Below are positions 13,923-21,822 of a stretch of DNA of 23,047 nucleotides, in pieces (positions within the stretch are counted from its first letter, which is position 1; each line of letters begins with the position of its first letter). The stretch comes from Chloroflexota bacterium. GTDB lineage: Bacteria > Chloroflexota > Limnocylindria > QHBO01. Position numbers and translations under genes: made by a program. Below the pieces are notes generated by a model that was not told the DNA's origin, did not search any database, and saw only the letters and a list, made by a program, of their open reading frames with translations. Where the stretch lies: positions 1-23,047 of the forward strand of contig JADLBB010000151.1 of NCBI GenBank assembly GCA_020848055.1, in the 5' to 3' direction.

Positions 13923-15175
13923 GGCAGGACCGGCAACTCGCCCAGCGTGACCTGCAGGTCGCGCTGTCCGCCGTCGCGCAGGACGCCCAGAGTGATCGTG
14001 TCTCCCGGCGCGTAGGGCAGGACGAGCAGCGACAGGTCGTCGTCCGCCGTCACCGGCTTGCCGTTGAGGCTGACGATGATGTCGCCCGACTGCAGCCCCG
14101 CTCGCTCCGCCGGGCTGTCGGGAAAGACCGCTGCGGAACCGTCGGCCGTGCCGACCAGGGCACCGGCATCCACCGGAAGGTGCTGCGCGTCGGCCAGGGC
14201 CCGCGTGATCGGGGTGTAGTAGACGCCGATCCACGGACGCACCAGCTGCTGCCCGGCCACGGCCTGGGCCATGATCGGCTTTGCCACGTCGATGGGGATC
14301 GAGAAGCCGATGCCCTCGGCGTCCTCGTTGATGGCGGTGTTGATGCCGATGACCTGGCCGGCGCTGTTGACCAGCGGCCCGCCCGAGTTGCCCGGGTTGA
14401 TGGCCGCATCTGTCTGGATCAGGTTGCGCAGGACGTCCGAACTGTCCTGGAGCGAACTCGAGGCGCGGATCTGGCGACCGATGCCGGACACGACGCCGGT
14501 GGTCACGGTGTTCTCGTAAGTCCCGAGCGGGTTGCCGATGGCGATCGCCAGCTGCCCAGGTTCCAGCGCGGCCGAACTGCCGATGGGCGCCGCCGGAAGG
14601 TCGTCGCCCTTGATGGTCACGATGGCGAGGTCGGTCAGCGGATCGATGCCATAGACGCTGCCGGGGAACGTGCGTCCGTCGTCGAGGATGACGGTCAGGC
14701 TGGTCGCGTCGGCCACGACGTGCTTGTTGGTCAGGATGAAGCCGCCCGCATCGTAGATGAAGCCGGAGCCGCTGCCCGTGGCCCCGAGCGTCCCGCCAAT
14801 GGTGGACTGGATGGTGACCACGGCCGGCGCAACCTTGCCGACGGCGGTGATGACCGCGCTCGACTCGTCGATGGTGACGTCGGTGACCGTCGTCGCCTGG
14901 CCCGTGGGAACCGCCGTCGCCTGGCGCGGGCCCATCAGGTTGCTGACCGCGACCGCCGACAGCGAGCCGGACACGATGCCCGCCACGAGCGCGACCGCCA
15001 CGATCCCGCCAGCGCCCGGTCCGCGACGGCCCGGTTGCGAAGCGTTCGGCGCGGCCGGAGCCTGGGTCGGAACGCCCGGGGCACGGTACGGCTCTCGCGA
15101 CGGAGGCGGCCCGTAATGCTGCATCTCGGGCGATCGAACCTGGTCTGGGTTGCTGAAGCTGGTTTGGTCGGTCAT
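13919..15175 (-). CDS. Membrane-anchored HtrA/DegP-like serine protease with PDZ domain
   Basis: 418 aa. Pro-rich cytoplasmic N-terminus (about 1-54), one membrane anchor (about 56-78), trypsin-like domain (105-305) and one PDZ domain (about 310-415). Catalytic triad: His152 in LTNKHVV, Asp182 in LTDLAIV and Ser264 in NPGNSGGPL. The PDZ has FPDSPAERAGLQSGDIIVSLNG (351-372). It degrades or refolds misfolded envelope proteins outside the membrane. The ATG at 15175 was chosen because frame upstream overlaps the sensor-kinase gene and looks non-homologous. It is the third gene of an RR-HK-protease operon, the order of mprA-mprB-pepD in mycobacteria, so the two-component system probably controls it under envelope stress. 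Its stop codon overlaps that of convergent folB. Confidence 0.94.
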   Translation of the reverse strand: MTDQTSFSNPDQVRSPEMQHYGPPPSREPYRAPGVPTQAPAAPNASQPGRRGPGAGGIVAVALVAGIVSGSLSAVAVSNLMGPRQATAVPTGQATTVTDVTIDESSAVITAVGKVAPAVVTIQSTIGGTLGATGSGSGFIYDAGGFILTNKHVVADATSLTVILDDGRTFPGSVYGIDPLTDLAIVTIKGDDLPAAPIGSSAALEPGQLAIAIGNPLGTYENTVTTGVVSGIGRQIRASSSLQDSSDVLRNLIQTDAAINPGNSGGPLVNSAGQVIGINTAINEDAEGIGFSIPIDVAKPIMAQAVAGQQLVRPWIGVYYTPITRALADAQHLPVDAGALVGTADGSAAVFPDSPAERAGLQSGDIIVSLNGKPVTADDDLSLLVLPYAPGDTITLGVLRDGGQRDLQVTLGELPVLP

Positions 15176-15222
15176 GGCTGTGTCGCTGGGTCCTCTGGTC
15201 TGGCTCGCTGTGCGGGCAACCT

Positions 15223-16812
15223 TCAGGCTACGGTCCCGCGGTTGCGGGCAGGTGCGCGGCGGCGTGAAGTTTTGTTGACCTTCTTCTGGCCCTCCGCGGC
15301 GCTCGGATCGGGGGTGCGCGGCAAGTTGACGCGGAACTCGGTGCCCCGCCCGACCTCGCTGTCGCACTCGATCGTGCCGCCGTGCATGTCCACGATCGAG
15401 CGCACGATCGCCAGACCGAGCCCGCTGCCCGACGCTCGCGCATCGCCGGTGTTGGTGCCGCGATAGAAGCGCTCGAAGATGCGCGGCAGTTCGTCGGCGG
15501 GAATGCCGTGCCCGGTGTCGCCCACGCTCAACACCACCGTGGCGTCGTCCGGCTCGCTGATGCGGACCGCGACCGACCCGCCGCGCGCGGTGAACTTGAG
15601 AGCGTTGCCGACCAGGTTGGTGGTGAGCTGGACGATCCGCTCTCGGTCGAAGCGCAGCTCGACCGGCTCAGCGGGCACCTCGGACGAGAGGGCGACGTGC
15701 CGTGTGATCGCCTCCTCGGACAGCGCCTGCACCACGGCCTGTACCGGGTCGCGCAGGTCGCCGGCGCGCATGTCGAGCGGGAAGATCCCCGCATCGATGC
15801 GCGACAGGTCGAGCAGGTTCGTGCTGAGCCACTCGAGCCTGCCGATCTGCTCGATCGACCGCTCGAACAACTCGCCGCGCGTCGGGTCGTCCACGTCGGC
15901 GGTGGACTGCAGCTCGGTGTACATGCGCAGCGCGGCGATCGGCGTTCGCAGCTCGTGGCTGACATCGGCGACGAACTCGCGCAGGCGGTCTCGATCGGCC
16001 TCGAGCATGCGCAGCGTGCCGGCCAACTGATCGGCCATGACGTTGAACTGCTGGCCGAGCTCGTCGATCTCGAGCACGCCCGACGGCTCGGCGCGGACGT
16101 CCAGGTTGCCGTGGGCCAGGCCGCGCGCGACGCCGCGCAGGCGGCTGATCGGGACGGCCAACCCGCGCGCGGCGATGACGCCGGTGATCAGCGACACCGT
16201 CAGTGCCAGCAGGCCGGCACCGACCAGCGCGTCGCGGATCTGGCCCAGGGTCTCCTCGCGGGTCGTGAACGGGTCGCTGACGATGACCGCATAGCGCACG
16301 TGGGTGTCCTCGAACAGCTGGACCTCGAACTCGACCCTCGCCGGCACGACGTTGGTATCGCGGCGCAGGCCCTGGGCTTCCAGCTCGGCCGTGTCGCTGG
16401 GCGAGGCGGTCGCCACGGTCAGGCCATCCTCGTTGACGATGGTGACAGTGGCGTTGAACGCGGCCGCAGCGGGCTCGGCGACGGGGGCCACGATGAGAGA
16501 GTCGCGAGTCTCCGCGGTCACCAGCAGGCCCGCCTGCGGTCCCTCGGCGAACTGGCTCATGCGCTGCACGATCAGGATCTGCGTCGAGCGCGCGACAGTC
16601 TGGATCCGCTCCTGGCTCTGTTGGGCGAAGTAGCCCGGCAGGATCTGGGTGATGGCCAGGCCCGAGACGACGAGGCCGATGAGCGCCACCATCGACAGCG
16701 CCGCCACCAGCCGGAAATTGAGGCGCTGGAAGATCGCCGCCGTGCTGCGTGGATCGAAGCTCGCCCATCGGGAGGAGGTCGAGGGGCCGGACTCAGTCCT
16801 CGGCGAAGGCAT
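15223..16812 (-). CDS. Two-component sensor histidine kinase
   Basis: 529 aa from ATG 16812. First membrane helix about 34-57, extracytoplasmic sensor region 58-190, second helix about 196-216, and HAMP about 217-270. HisKA has phospho-acceptor His286 in FVADVSHELRTPIAALRMY. HATPase follows with N box TTNLVGNALKFT (397-408), G1 DTGHGIP (432-438), F box RIFERFYRG and G2 GSGLGLAIVRS (462-472). The C-terminus has a basic tail (KKVNKTSRRR). The start lies 20 bases inside the regulator gene; AGGGGCG precedes it as a binding site, and no later Met or Val start leaves the first helix whole. The extracellular region is PAS/Cache-sized, but no ligand motif is evident. It should phosphorylate the adjacent OmpR-type regulator. 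Confidence 0.95.
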   Translation of the reverse strand: MPSPRTESGPSTSSRWASFDPRSTAAIFQRLNFRLVAALSMVALIGLVVSGLAITQILPGYFAQQSQERIQTVARSTQILIVQRMSQFAEGPQAGLLVTAETRDSLIVAPVAEPAAAAFNATVTIVNEDGLTVATASPSDTAELEAQGLRRDTNVVPARVEFEVQLFEDTHVRYAVIVSDPFTTREETLGQIRDALVGAGLLALTVSLITGVIAARGLAVPISRLRGVARGLAHGNLDVRAEPSGVLEIDELGQQFNVMADQLAGTLRMLEADRDRLREFVADVSHELRTPIAALRMYTELQSTADVDDPTRGELFERSIEQIGRLEWLSTNLLDLSRIDAGIFPLDMRAGDLRDPVQAVVQALSEEAITRHVALSSEVPAEPVELRFDRERIVQLTTNLVGNALKFTARGGSVAVRISEPDDATVVLSVGDTGHGIPADELPRIFERFYRGTNTGDARASGSGLGLAIVRSIVDMHGGTIECDSEVGRGTEFRVNLPRTPDPSAAEGQKKVNKTSRRRAPARNRGTVA

Positions 16813-17491
16813 AGCCCACGCCCCTGACCGTCCGTATGTAGCGCGGCTGGGACGGATCGGGCTCCAGCTTGTCACGGATGTGGCTGACGTGGACGTTGAT
16901 GGTGCGCTCGTCCTGCTCTAGCGCGTCGTCGTAGTCACGCACCAGCTCGAGCAACTGGGCCCGGGTGTAGACCCGGCCGGGGTGGGCGGCCATGTGCCGC
17001 AGCAGGTCGAACTCGGTGGTCGTCAGCGCGATCCGCTCTCCATTTCGCGCGACCCGACGCCGCTCGAGGTCGATGACCAGGTCCTTGCGGCGCAGCGTCC
17101 GCCCGGTCTGGGTATCGGCCAGCTCGCCGTACGCGCGGCGCAGGAGCGCCTTGATGCGGCTGATGAGCTCGCGCAGGTGGAACGGCTTGACCAGGTAGTC
17201 ATCGGCGCCCATCTCCAGGCCGACCACCTTGTCCACCTCGTCGGCGCGGGCGGTGAGGAACAGCACCGGGGCGCGCGTCTCGTGGCGGAGCCGGCGCAGG
17301 ACCTCGAACCCGTCGATCCCGGGCAGTCGCACGTCGAGCACCACGAGGTCCGGGGCGAGGTCGGCGAAGTTGGCGAGGGCGTCCTCGCCGGTTCGCTGGA
17401 CCGTCACGTCGTAGCCCTCGCGCTCGAGCGCCACCTGGACGCCGCGGGCAACCGCGGGCTCGTCCTCGACGATCATGATCGTGCCTGCCAT
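16793..17491 (-). CDS. OmpR/PhoB-family response regulator
   Basis: 232 aa. Receiver domain 1-120 with acidic residues ED (9-10), phospho-acceptor Asp53 in LVVLDVRLPG, Thr80 and Lys102 in YLVKPF. The winged-helix DNA-binding domain lies at about 130-232 (LTTTEFDLLRHMAAHPGRVY, RTINVHVSHIRDKLE, IRTVRGVGYAF). The ATG at 17491 is seven bases after a TATACT box and has no binding site, so a leaderless mRNA is likely. It is the first gene of the RR-HK-HtrA operon, and the palindrome array lies 73 bases upstream of its start. Confidence 0.97.
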   Translation of the reverse strand: MAGTIMIVEDEPAVARGVQVALEREGYDVTVQRTGEDALANFADLAPDLVVLDVRLPGIDGFEVLRRLRHETRAPVLFLTARADEVDKVVGLEMGADDYLVKPFHLRELISRIKALLRRAYGELADTQTGRTLRRKDLVIDLERRRVARNGERIALTTTEFDLLRHMAAHPGRVYTRAQLLELVRDYDDALEQDERTINVHVSHIRDKLEPDPSQPRYIRTVRGVGYAFAED

Positions 17492-17498
17492 CGGCGCC

Positions 17499-17504
17499 AG
17501 TATA
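17499..17504 (-). promoter_or_regulatory. Leaderless -10 element of the RR-HK-HtrA operon
   Basis: TATACT on the minus strand ends seven bases before the ATG at 17491. Predicted transcription starts at or next to the A of ATG. No TTGACA-like -35 at the normal distance is seen, which may mean activation by a regulator. Confidence 0.55.
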
Positions 17505-17563
17505 GGAACGAGGAGCCGATGCGGCCGAGGCTGCTCCCGTGGCGGGGGGCGGGGCTCAGACCA

Positions 17564-17783
17564 CAATCGGCCGATGCGGGCCGGTTATGGTCGAATTCCA
17601 GGGCCGGGGACCACAATCGGCCGATGCGGGCCGGTTATGCCTCGACTCAAGAGCCCACATGGGCAATCCACGTTCGGTCACGGCTGTCGCGCCCGCCACA
17701 GCCCCAACAATCGGCCCAGATGCGCCGGTTGCGACCGTGTCGGCCCGCGTCCGAAGCCAATCGGCCCGCGTCGGGCGATTGCG
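17564..17783. repeat. Array 2 of 8-8-8 palindromes with 50-bp period
   Basis: Modules start at 17564, 17614, 17708 and 17758. A degenerate one at 17664 keeps only CAAT at the start and CG at positions 25-26. A faint sixth may start at 17808 (GCATCGG). Steps are 50, 50, 44, 50 and 50, the same as in array 1. The first two units are identical over 26 bases, with arms pairing through a T-G wobble; the fourth has arms CAATCGGC/GCCGGTTG and the fifth one mismatch. The array fills the 469-bp divergent interval between the regulator start (17491) and the L25 gene (17961). I see no gene in that interval. Confidence 0.85.
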
Positions 17784-17842
17784 TCCCAATCACGGCCAGC
17801 CGCCACCGCATCGGGGTGGTTGCCGCGATGAGCGCGTCGGGT

Positions 17843-17848
17843 TACCAT
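17843..17848 (+). promoter_or_regulatory. Possible -10 element upstream of the L25 gene
   Basis: TACCAT, about 112 bases before the ATG at 17961, matches the TAnnnT pattern and the box upstream of ku. The leader would be about 105 bases. It carries an AGGAAGGA ribosome binding site at 17940-17946. No L25 leader autoregulatory structure was recognised. Confidence 0.3.
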
Positions 17849-17960
17849 TCCGGCCCGCACGACGCACATGACACGGCTTGGCGCTGCCCGCCGCTCGACC
17901 ACGATCGACCGAGGCGCCCGAACCGGAGACCACCGCAACAGGAAGGATCACGCAGCACCC

Positions 17961-18647
17961 ATGGACCTGGAGCTCACACTCGACGCGCGCGAAGCGCAGG
18001 GCAAGGCCAACAAGCGCCTGCGCCGGGCCGGCATCGTGCCCGGGGTCGTGTACGGCAAGGGAGAGCACTCGACCAAAGTGCAGGTGGATTCCCGCACCTT
18101 CGAGACGCTGTATCGCGCCGCCGGGCGGACATCGGTCGTCAGGTTCCACCTGCCAGGATCGTCGAGAGCCACCAGCGGCTTCATCAAGAGCGTTCAGCGC
18201 CATCCGCTGAGCGGCGCCGCGCTTCACGTCGACTACCTGCTGGTCAACCTGAAGGTCGAGATGGAGGTCGACGTGCCGCTCGCCTTCACCGGCGAGGCGC
18301 CTGCGGTCGAGCTGACCGGAGGCACGCTGCTCCACAACGTGTCGAGCGTGCGAGTCAAGGCACTTCCGACCGACATCCCGCACGAGATCGCGGTCGACGT
18401 CACGGTCCTCGCCACGCTCGAGGATGCGATTCACGTGCGCGACCTGGCGGTGGACTCCGACAAGGTCCACGTCCTGACCGATGCCGACACGCTGGTCGCC
18501 ACCGTCGTCCCGCCACGGGTCGAGGTCGAGGAGGAGCCGATCACCGTCGAGGGCGAGGCTCCGACAGAGGGCGCGCCCGAGGGCATGGCCGAGGCTCCGT
18601 CCGCCGAGACCGAGTCCGCGTCAAACGAGGGCGACAGCGCCGGCTAA
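17961..18647 (+). CDS. rplY: 50S ribosomal protein L25/general stress protein Ctc
   Basis: 228 aa, the long two-domain CTC/TL5 form. N-terminal 5S rRNA-binding domain (1-95): LTLDAREAQGKANKRLRRAG, IVPGVVYGKGE and VQRHPLSGAALHVDYL. The C-terminal beta domain (about 96-190) includes VDVPLAFTGEAPAV and VKALPTDIPHEIAVDV. The last forty residues are an acidic, Glu/Ala/Ser-rich tail (EVEEEPITVEGEAP onwards). It binds 5S rRNA in the large subunit. The ATG at 17961 has AGGAAGGA 14 bases upstream. It is usually followed by pth, but not here; the next gene is an FMN enzyme with its own promoter. Confidence 0.96.
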   Translation: MDLELTLDAREAQGKANKRLRRAGIVPGVVYGKGEHSTKVQVDSRTFETLYRAAGRTSVVRFHLPGSSRATSGFIKSVQRHPLSGAALHVDYLLVNLKVEMEVDVPLAFTGEAPAVELTGGTLLHNVSSVRVKALPTDIPHEIAVDVTVLATLEDAIHVRDLAVDSDKVHVLTDADTLVATVVPPRVEVEEEPITVEGEAPTEGAPEGMAEAPSAETESASNEGDSAG

Positions 18648-18651
18648 CCGG

Positions 18652-18660
18652 TGGCATGAT
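18652..18660 (+). promoter_or_regulatory. Putative extended -10 of the hydroxy-acid dehydrogenase gene
   Basis: TGGCATGAT ends eight bases before the ATG at 18669, in the 21-bp gap after the L25 stop. The TGn extension is present, but CATGAT is a weaker -10. Read-through from the L25 gene is an alternative. Confidence 0.3.
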
Positions 18661-18668
18661 CGGCCCGC

Positions 18669-19721
18669 ATGACCGACCCGGGCCAGCTGACCAACGTCGC
18701 CGACTACGAGAGTCTCGCGCGCACGAGGATGGATCCGGCCGCATGGGACTACCAGGCTGGCGGCTCCGGGGACGAGCGCTCGCTCGCCGACAACCTGGCC
18801 GCCTGGGCCCGGATCCGGCTGCGGCCAAGGGTCCTGGTGGACGTCACGAGCCGCACCACCGCCACCGCCGCCTTCGGCACCGACCTCCCCCACCCGATCG
18901 TCGTGGCGCCCACCGCCGCGCATCGGCTGAGTCATTCCGAGGCCGAACTCGCCACCGCGCGTGGCGCGGCGGCCGCGGGAGCGCTGTACACCGTCTCGAC
19001 CATCGCATCGGTGCCGATCGAGGAGGTCGCCGGCGCCGCGCCGGACGGGCCACGTTGGTTCCAGCTCTACGCGCCAGACGACCGGGGTGAATGCCGCGAG
19101 CTCGTGGAGCGCGCCGTGGCCGCCGGTTACGGGGCGGTCGTCCTTACCGTGGACCTGCCGCTGGCCGGCAACCGCGAGCGCGACGTGCGCAACCGGTTCG
19201 TGCTCGACCTCGGCGCCAACCTGGCCCCGGACCAGCCAACCGATGAGACCGGCCTGGTCATGGGCCCGACGCTTGACTGGGACGATCTCGCCTGGCTGCG
19301 ATCGGTCTGCCCGATCCCGTTGCTGGCCAAGGGCATCCTGCGCGCCGATGACGCCCTGCGCGCCGTGGAGGCCGGTTGCGACGGGATCTGGGTCAGCAAC
19401 CACGGCGGCCGGCAGCTCGATACCGCGATCAGCGGGGCCGATGCCCTGCCGGAGATCGCAGCGGCCGTGGCTGACCGGGCGCTGCTGATCGTGGATGGCG
19501 GGGTGCGTCGCGGCATCGACGTCCTGAAGGGCCTGGCCCTCGGCGCCCACCTCGTGGCCATCGGCCGTCCGGTGCTCTGGGGCCTGGCCGTGGATGGAGC
19601 GGCGGGCGTGCAGCGCGTCATCGAGATCCTGCGCGACGAACTCTCGCTGGCCATGGCGCTCACCGGCTGCCGCACCCTGGCCGAGATAACGCCGGACCTG
19701 GTCGCCGAGACGGCCGCCTGA
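18669..19721 (+). CDS. FMN-dependent alpha-hydroxy-acid dehydrogenase/oxidase
   Basis: 350 aa TIM barrel of the glycolate oxidase/lactate oxidase/lactate dehydrogenase (LldD) family. WDYQAGGSGDE (26-36) contains the N-terminal Tyr and GG, followed by FQLY (131-134), VDLP (161-164) and Lys221 in LLAKGIL. The active-site signature SNHGGRQLD (243-251) carries catalytic His245 and substrate-binding Arg248. DGGVRRG (276-282) and GR (299-300) bind the FMN phosphate. It oxidises an L-2-hydroxy acid to the 2-oxo acid. The barrel is complete, but the sequence does not tell which substrate, or whether oxygen or a quinone accepts the electrons. Its stop overlaps the next start as TGATG. Confidence 0.93.
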   Translation: MTDPGQLTNVADYESLARTRMDPAAWDYQAGGSGDERSLADNLAAWARIRLRPRVLVDVTSRTTATAAFGTDLPHPIVVAPTAAHRLSHSEAELATARGAAAAGALYTVSTIASVPIEEVAGAAPDGPRWFQLYAPDDRGECRELVERAVAAGYGAVVLTVDLPLAGNRERDVRNRFVLDLGANLAPDQPTDETGLVMGPTLDWDDLAWLRSVCPIPLLAKGILRADDALRAVEAGCDGIWVSNHGGRQLDTAISGADALPEIAAAVADRALLIVDGGVRRGIDVLKGLALGAHLVAIGRPVLWGLAVDGAAGVQRVIEILRDELSLAMALTGCRTLAEITPDLVAETAA

Positions 19722-20503
19722 TGCCCTCTCAGCAGCCCCTCGATGCGATCCCGCTCCTGCTGTTCGTCCCGCTGCTGATCGGCGCCAACCTGCTGGCCTA
19801 CGAGGGCGGCTACCGTGTCGGACTGCGCGCTCAGCGTGCAAGGTCGGACGATGGAGGCGGCCCGACCGGCATGATCGTCGGCTCGGTGCTGGCGCTCATG
19901 GCGTTCCTGCTGGCCATCACCATGGGCATGGCCTCGGACCGGTTCAACGCCCGCCGCAGCCTGGTCGTGAAGGAGGCCCAGGCCATCGCAACCGGCTATC
20001 TGCGCGCCGGCTACCTGCCCGAGCCGGCCAGTTCCGATTCGCGGGACCTGTGGCGCGAGTACCTGGCCCTGCGGATCACCAGCGTCAGCAACGAGCGGCT
20101 GGCGGCCAACATCGCGCGCTCCGAGGATATCCAGGATCTACTGTGGACCATCGGCGAGGATCTCGCCAGGCAGGAGGATTCGAGCCTGGTGGCGCTGTAC
20201 CTCGAGTCGGTCAACTCGGTCATAGGGCTGCACCAGGAACGCGTGAACGCGGGCATCTACTCGAGGGTGCCCATCACGATCCTGTGGCTCCTGATCGTGG
20301 GGGTCGTCCTGAGCCTGGGGCTGGTGGGCTACCAGGCCGGCCTCGTCGCTCAGCACAGCATGGTCAGCGCCACGGTGCTCGCCATCCTGCTGACCGGCGT
20401 GATGTGGATGATCCTTGATCTCGAGCGACCAAGGGACGGGCTGATCCCCATCAACCAGCAACCGCTGGTCGACCTGTTGGAGCGCGTCGACTCGATGCCG
20501 TGA
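19721..20503 (+). CDS. DUF4239 / bestrophin-like membrane protein
   Basis: 260 aa, four membrane helices (about 8-27, 50-70, 184-204 and 214-233). The segment after helix 2, DRFNARRSLVVKEAQAIATGYLRAGYL (73-99), and the EYLALRI...NE pattern match the DUF4239 family, described as bestrophin-like. That family's function is not established; some members may be ion channels. The long loop 75-180 is predicted helical and cytoplasmic. The ATG overlaps the stop of the hydroxy-acid dehydrogenase, so translation is coupled, though a functional link is only inferred. A lipoprotein gene follows after 13 bases. Confidence 0.85.
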   Translation: MPSQQPLDAIPLLLFVPLLIGANLLAYEGGYRVGLRAQRARSDDGGGPTGMIVGSVLALMAFLLAITMGMASDRFNARRSLVVKEAQAIATGYLRAGYLPEPASSDSRDLWREYLALRITSVSNERLAANIARSEDIQDLLWTIGEDLARQEDSSLVALYLESVNSVIGLHQERVNAGIYSRVPITILWLLIVGVVLSLGLVGYQAGLVAQHSMVSATVLAILLTGVMWMILDLERPRDGLIPINQQPLVDLLERVDSMP

Positions 20504-20516
20504 GGATGGGCGAACG

Positions 20517-21785
20517 ATGACGTCGCGTGGCCTCGTCGCGTGCCTGGCCCTGGTCGTCATGGTCGCGACTGGCTGTGGTGCCGACCCGCTGCCATCCACG
20601 ACGGCAACCGCCACCAGCACGGCTTCCCTCAACCCGACACCGACTCCGAGTCCGATTCCGATTCCGACTGCCGGTGTCCCGTCGGCGCGTCTTCCCGCTG
20701 ACGCCCTCGACCGCGAGGCGTTCGGCTGGCAGATGGTCGCGCCCGAGCTCGACCCGGCGACATCGGATGTCATCGGTCATTGGCTCTCGGTCGGCACCCT
20801 GGCCAGCGAGACCCCGACCTGGACCGCGAAGCTGGTCGAATCGCCGTGGGGGTTCACGCTGTTCACCGAGCGGGTGCCGGTCGTGGACGGCCCGGTGGCC
20901 GGAACCGTCATCTTCGTCGCCGATGACGGCGTGACCTCGGAGCTTCGAGTCGTCGGCATCGACGGCGTCGAGCGCCCGGTCGCGGGCAGCACCGAGCAGG
21001 TCGTGTTCGCCGCGCGGCTCGCACCCGATGCGGGAACGGTCTACGTGGTCCTGCTGGATCGCGCCACCGGCCGCGACCTCGGCGTCTTCGCGCTACGCCT
21101 GGGCGGGTCCGGCGATCTCGTGCAGGTGCTGCCACCTCCGGCGGTCGACCAGGCTGATGCCGGCACGGTCCGCCTGGTCGCGGTCACCCGTTTCGTCCGG
21201 GCCCTGCGCGTCAGCCCGGACGGCTCGCTCCTCGCCCGACTCGCCTGCGGCGAGCCGTTCGGACGCTGCGTGCTCGATGTCATCGGCCTGCCGGATGGAC
21301 CGATGCTCCACTACGAGCCACCCGATGGGGGCGTGCTCGGCGGGATCGGGGCCGGATACGCGCTTGGAATCTGGTCGTGCCCAGCAGAGACTGAGTCGTG
21401 TGTGGTCAGCGCGGTCTCGCTGGAGGACGGGAGCGTGGTCGAGCTTCCGGGGTACCCGCCCGCGATCGACGCGGAGGGCAGGCTGGTGCTGCTTGTCTTT
21501 CCCGGGCCGACGGTCGAGACCGGCTCCTTCTCGCTCTTCGACCCCGCCACCGCCACGACGCGCCAGGTGTTCAGCACCGACGGCACGGTCCGCCCGCTCT
21601 ACGCCGACGGACTTGACTTCGAGGGCGTCCGCGTCGAGGTCCCGGCAGGCTGGGCACCGGTGTGGGTGAGTCAATCGGACGGCGACGGATACACGCGCCA
21701 AGCGGTCGCGGTGCGACTCAGCGACGGTGGGTGGCTGCCGATCACGGTGCCACCCCTGCTGTCGATCGGCGGAGGCCACGATTGA
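20517..21785 (+). CDS. Secreted lipoprotein, possible beta-propeller-like, function unknown
   Basis: 422 aa. The signal peptide (residues 1-19, MTSRGLVACLALVVMVATG) ends at Cys20 in VATGCGAD, an acceptable lipobox. A low-complexity Thr/Pro/Ser linker (about 26-52) is typical of exported lipoproteins. The rest alternates beta-rich stretches with SPDGSLLARLAC, DVIGLPDG, AVSLEDGSVVELP and SLFDPAT, which recall WD40/TolB-like propeller blades, but no family was identified. Four cysteines, in LACGEPFGRC and WSCPAETESC, may form two short disulphide loops. The ATG at 20517 has GAGGATGGG upstream. It is likely co-transcribed with the DUF4239 gene and anchored outside the membrane. Confidence 0.8.
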   Translation: MTSRGLVACLALVVMVATGCGADPLPSTTATATSTASLNPTPTPSPIPIPTAGVPSARLPADALDREAFGWQMVAPELDPATSDVIGHWLSVGTLASETPTWTAKLVESPWGFTLFTERVPVVDGPVAGTVIFVADDGVTSELRVVGIDGVERPVAGSTEQVVFAARLAPDAGTVYVVLLDRATGRDLGVFALRLGGSGDLVQVLPPPAVDQADAGTVRLVAVTRFVRALRVSPDGSLLARLACGEPFGRCVLDVIGLPDGPMLHYEPPDGGVLGGIGAGYALGIWSCPAETESCVVSAVSLEDGSVVELPGYPPAIDAEGRLVLLVFPGPTVETGSFSLFDPATATTRQVFSTDGTVRPLYADGLDFEGVRVEVPAGWAPVWVSQSDGDGYTRQAVAVRLSDGGWLPITVPPLLSIGGGHD

Positions 21786-21822
21786 TCGGCCAGACGCGGC
21801 AGGACAGGTCCGCAAAGAATGC

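Noticed and set aside
15176..15367. Longer N-terminus for the HtrA protease from ATG 15367
   Set aside because: It would overlap the end of the sensor-kinase gene by about 145 bases and adds only basic, low-complexity sequence. The ATG at 15175 lies 47 bases after the kinase stop.
16982..19090. 702-codon plus frame running from the response regulator through the array into L25 and the dehydrogenase gene
   Set aside because: It crosses recognised genes in other frames and the repeat array, and its translation has no recognisable domain.
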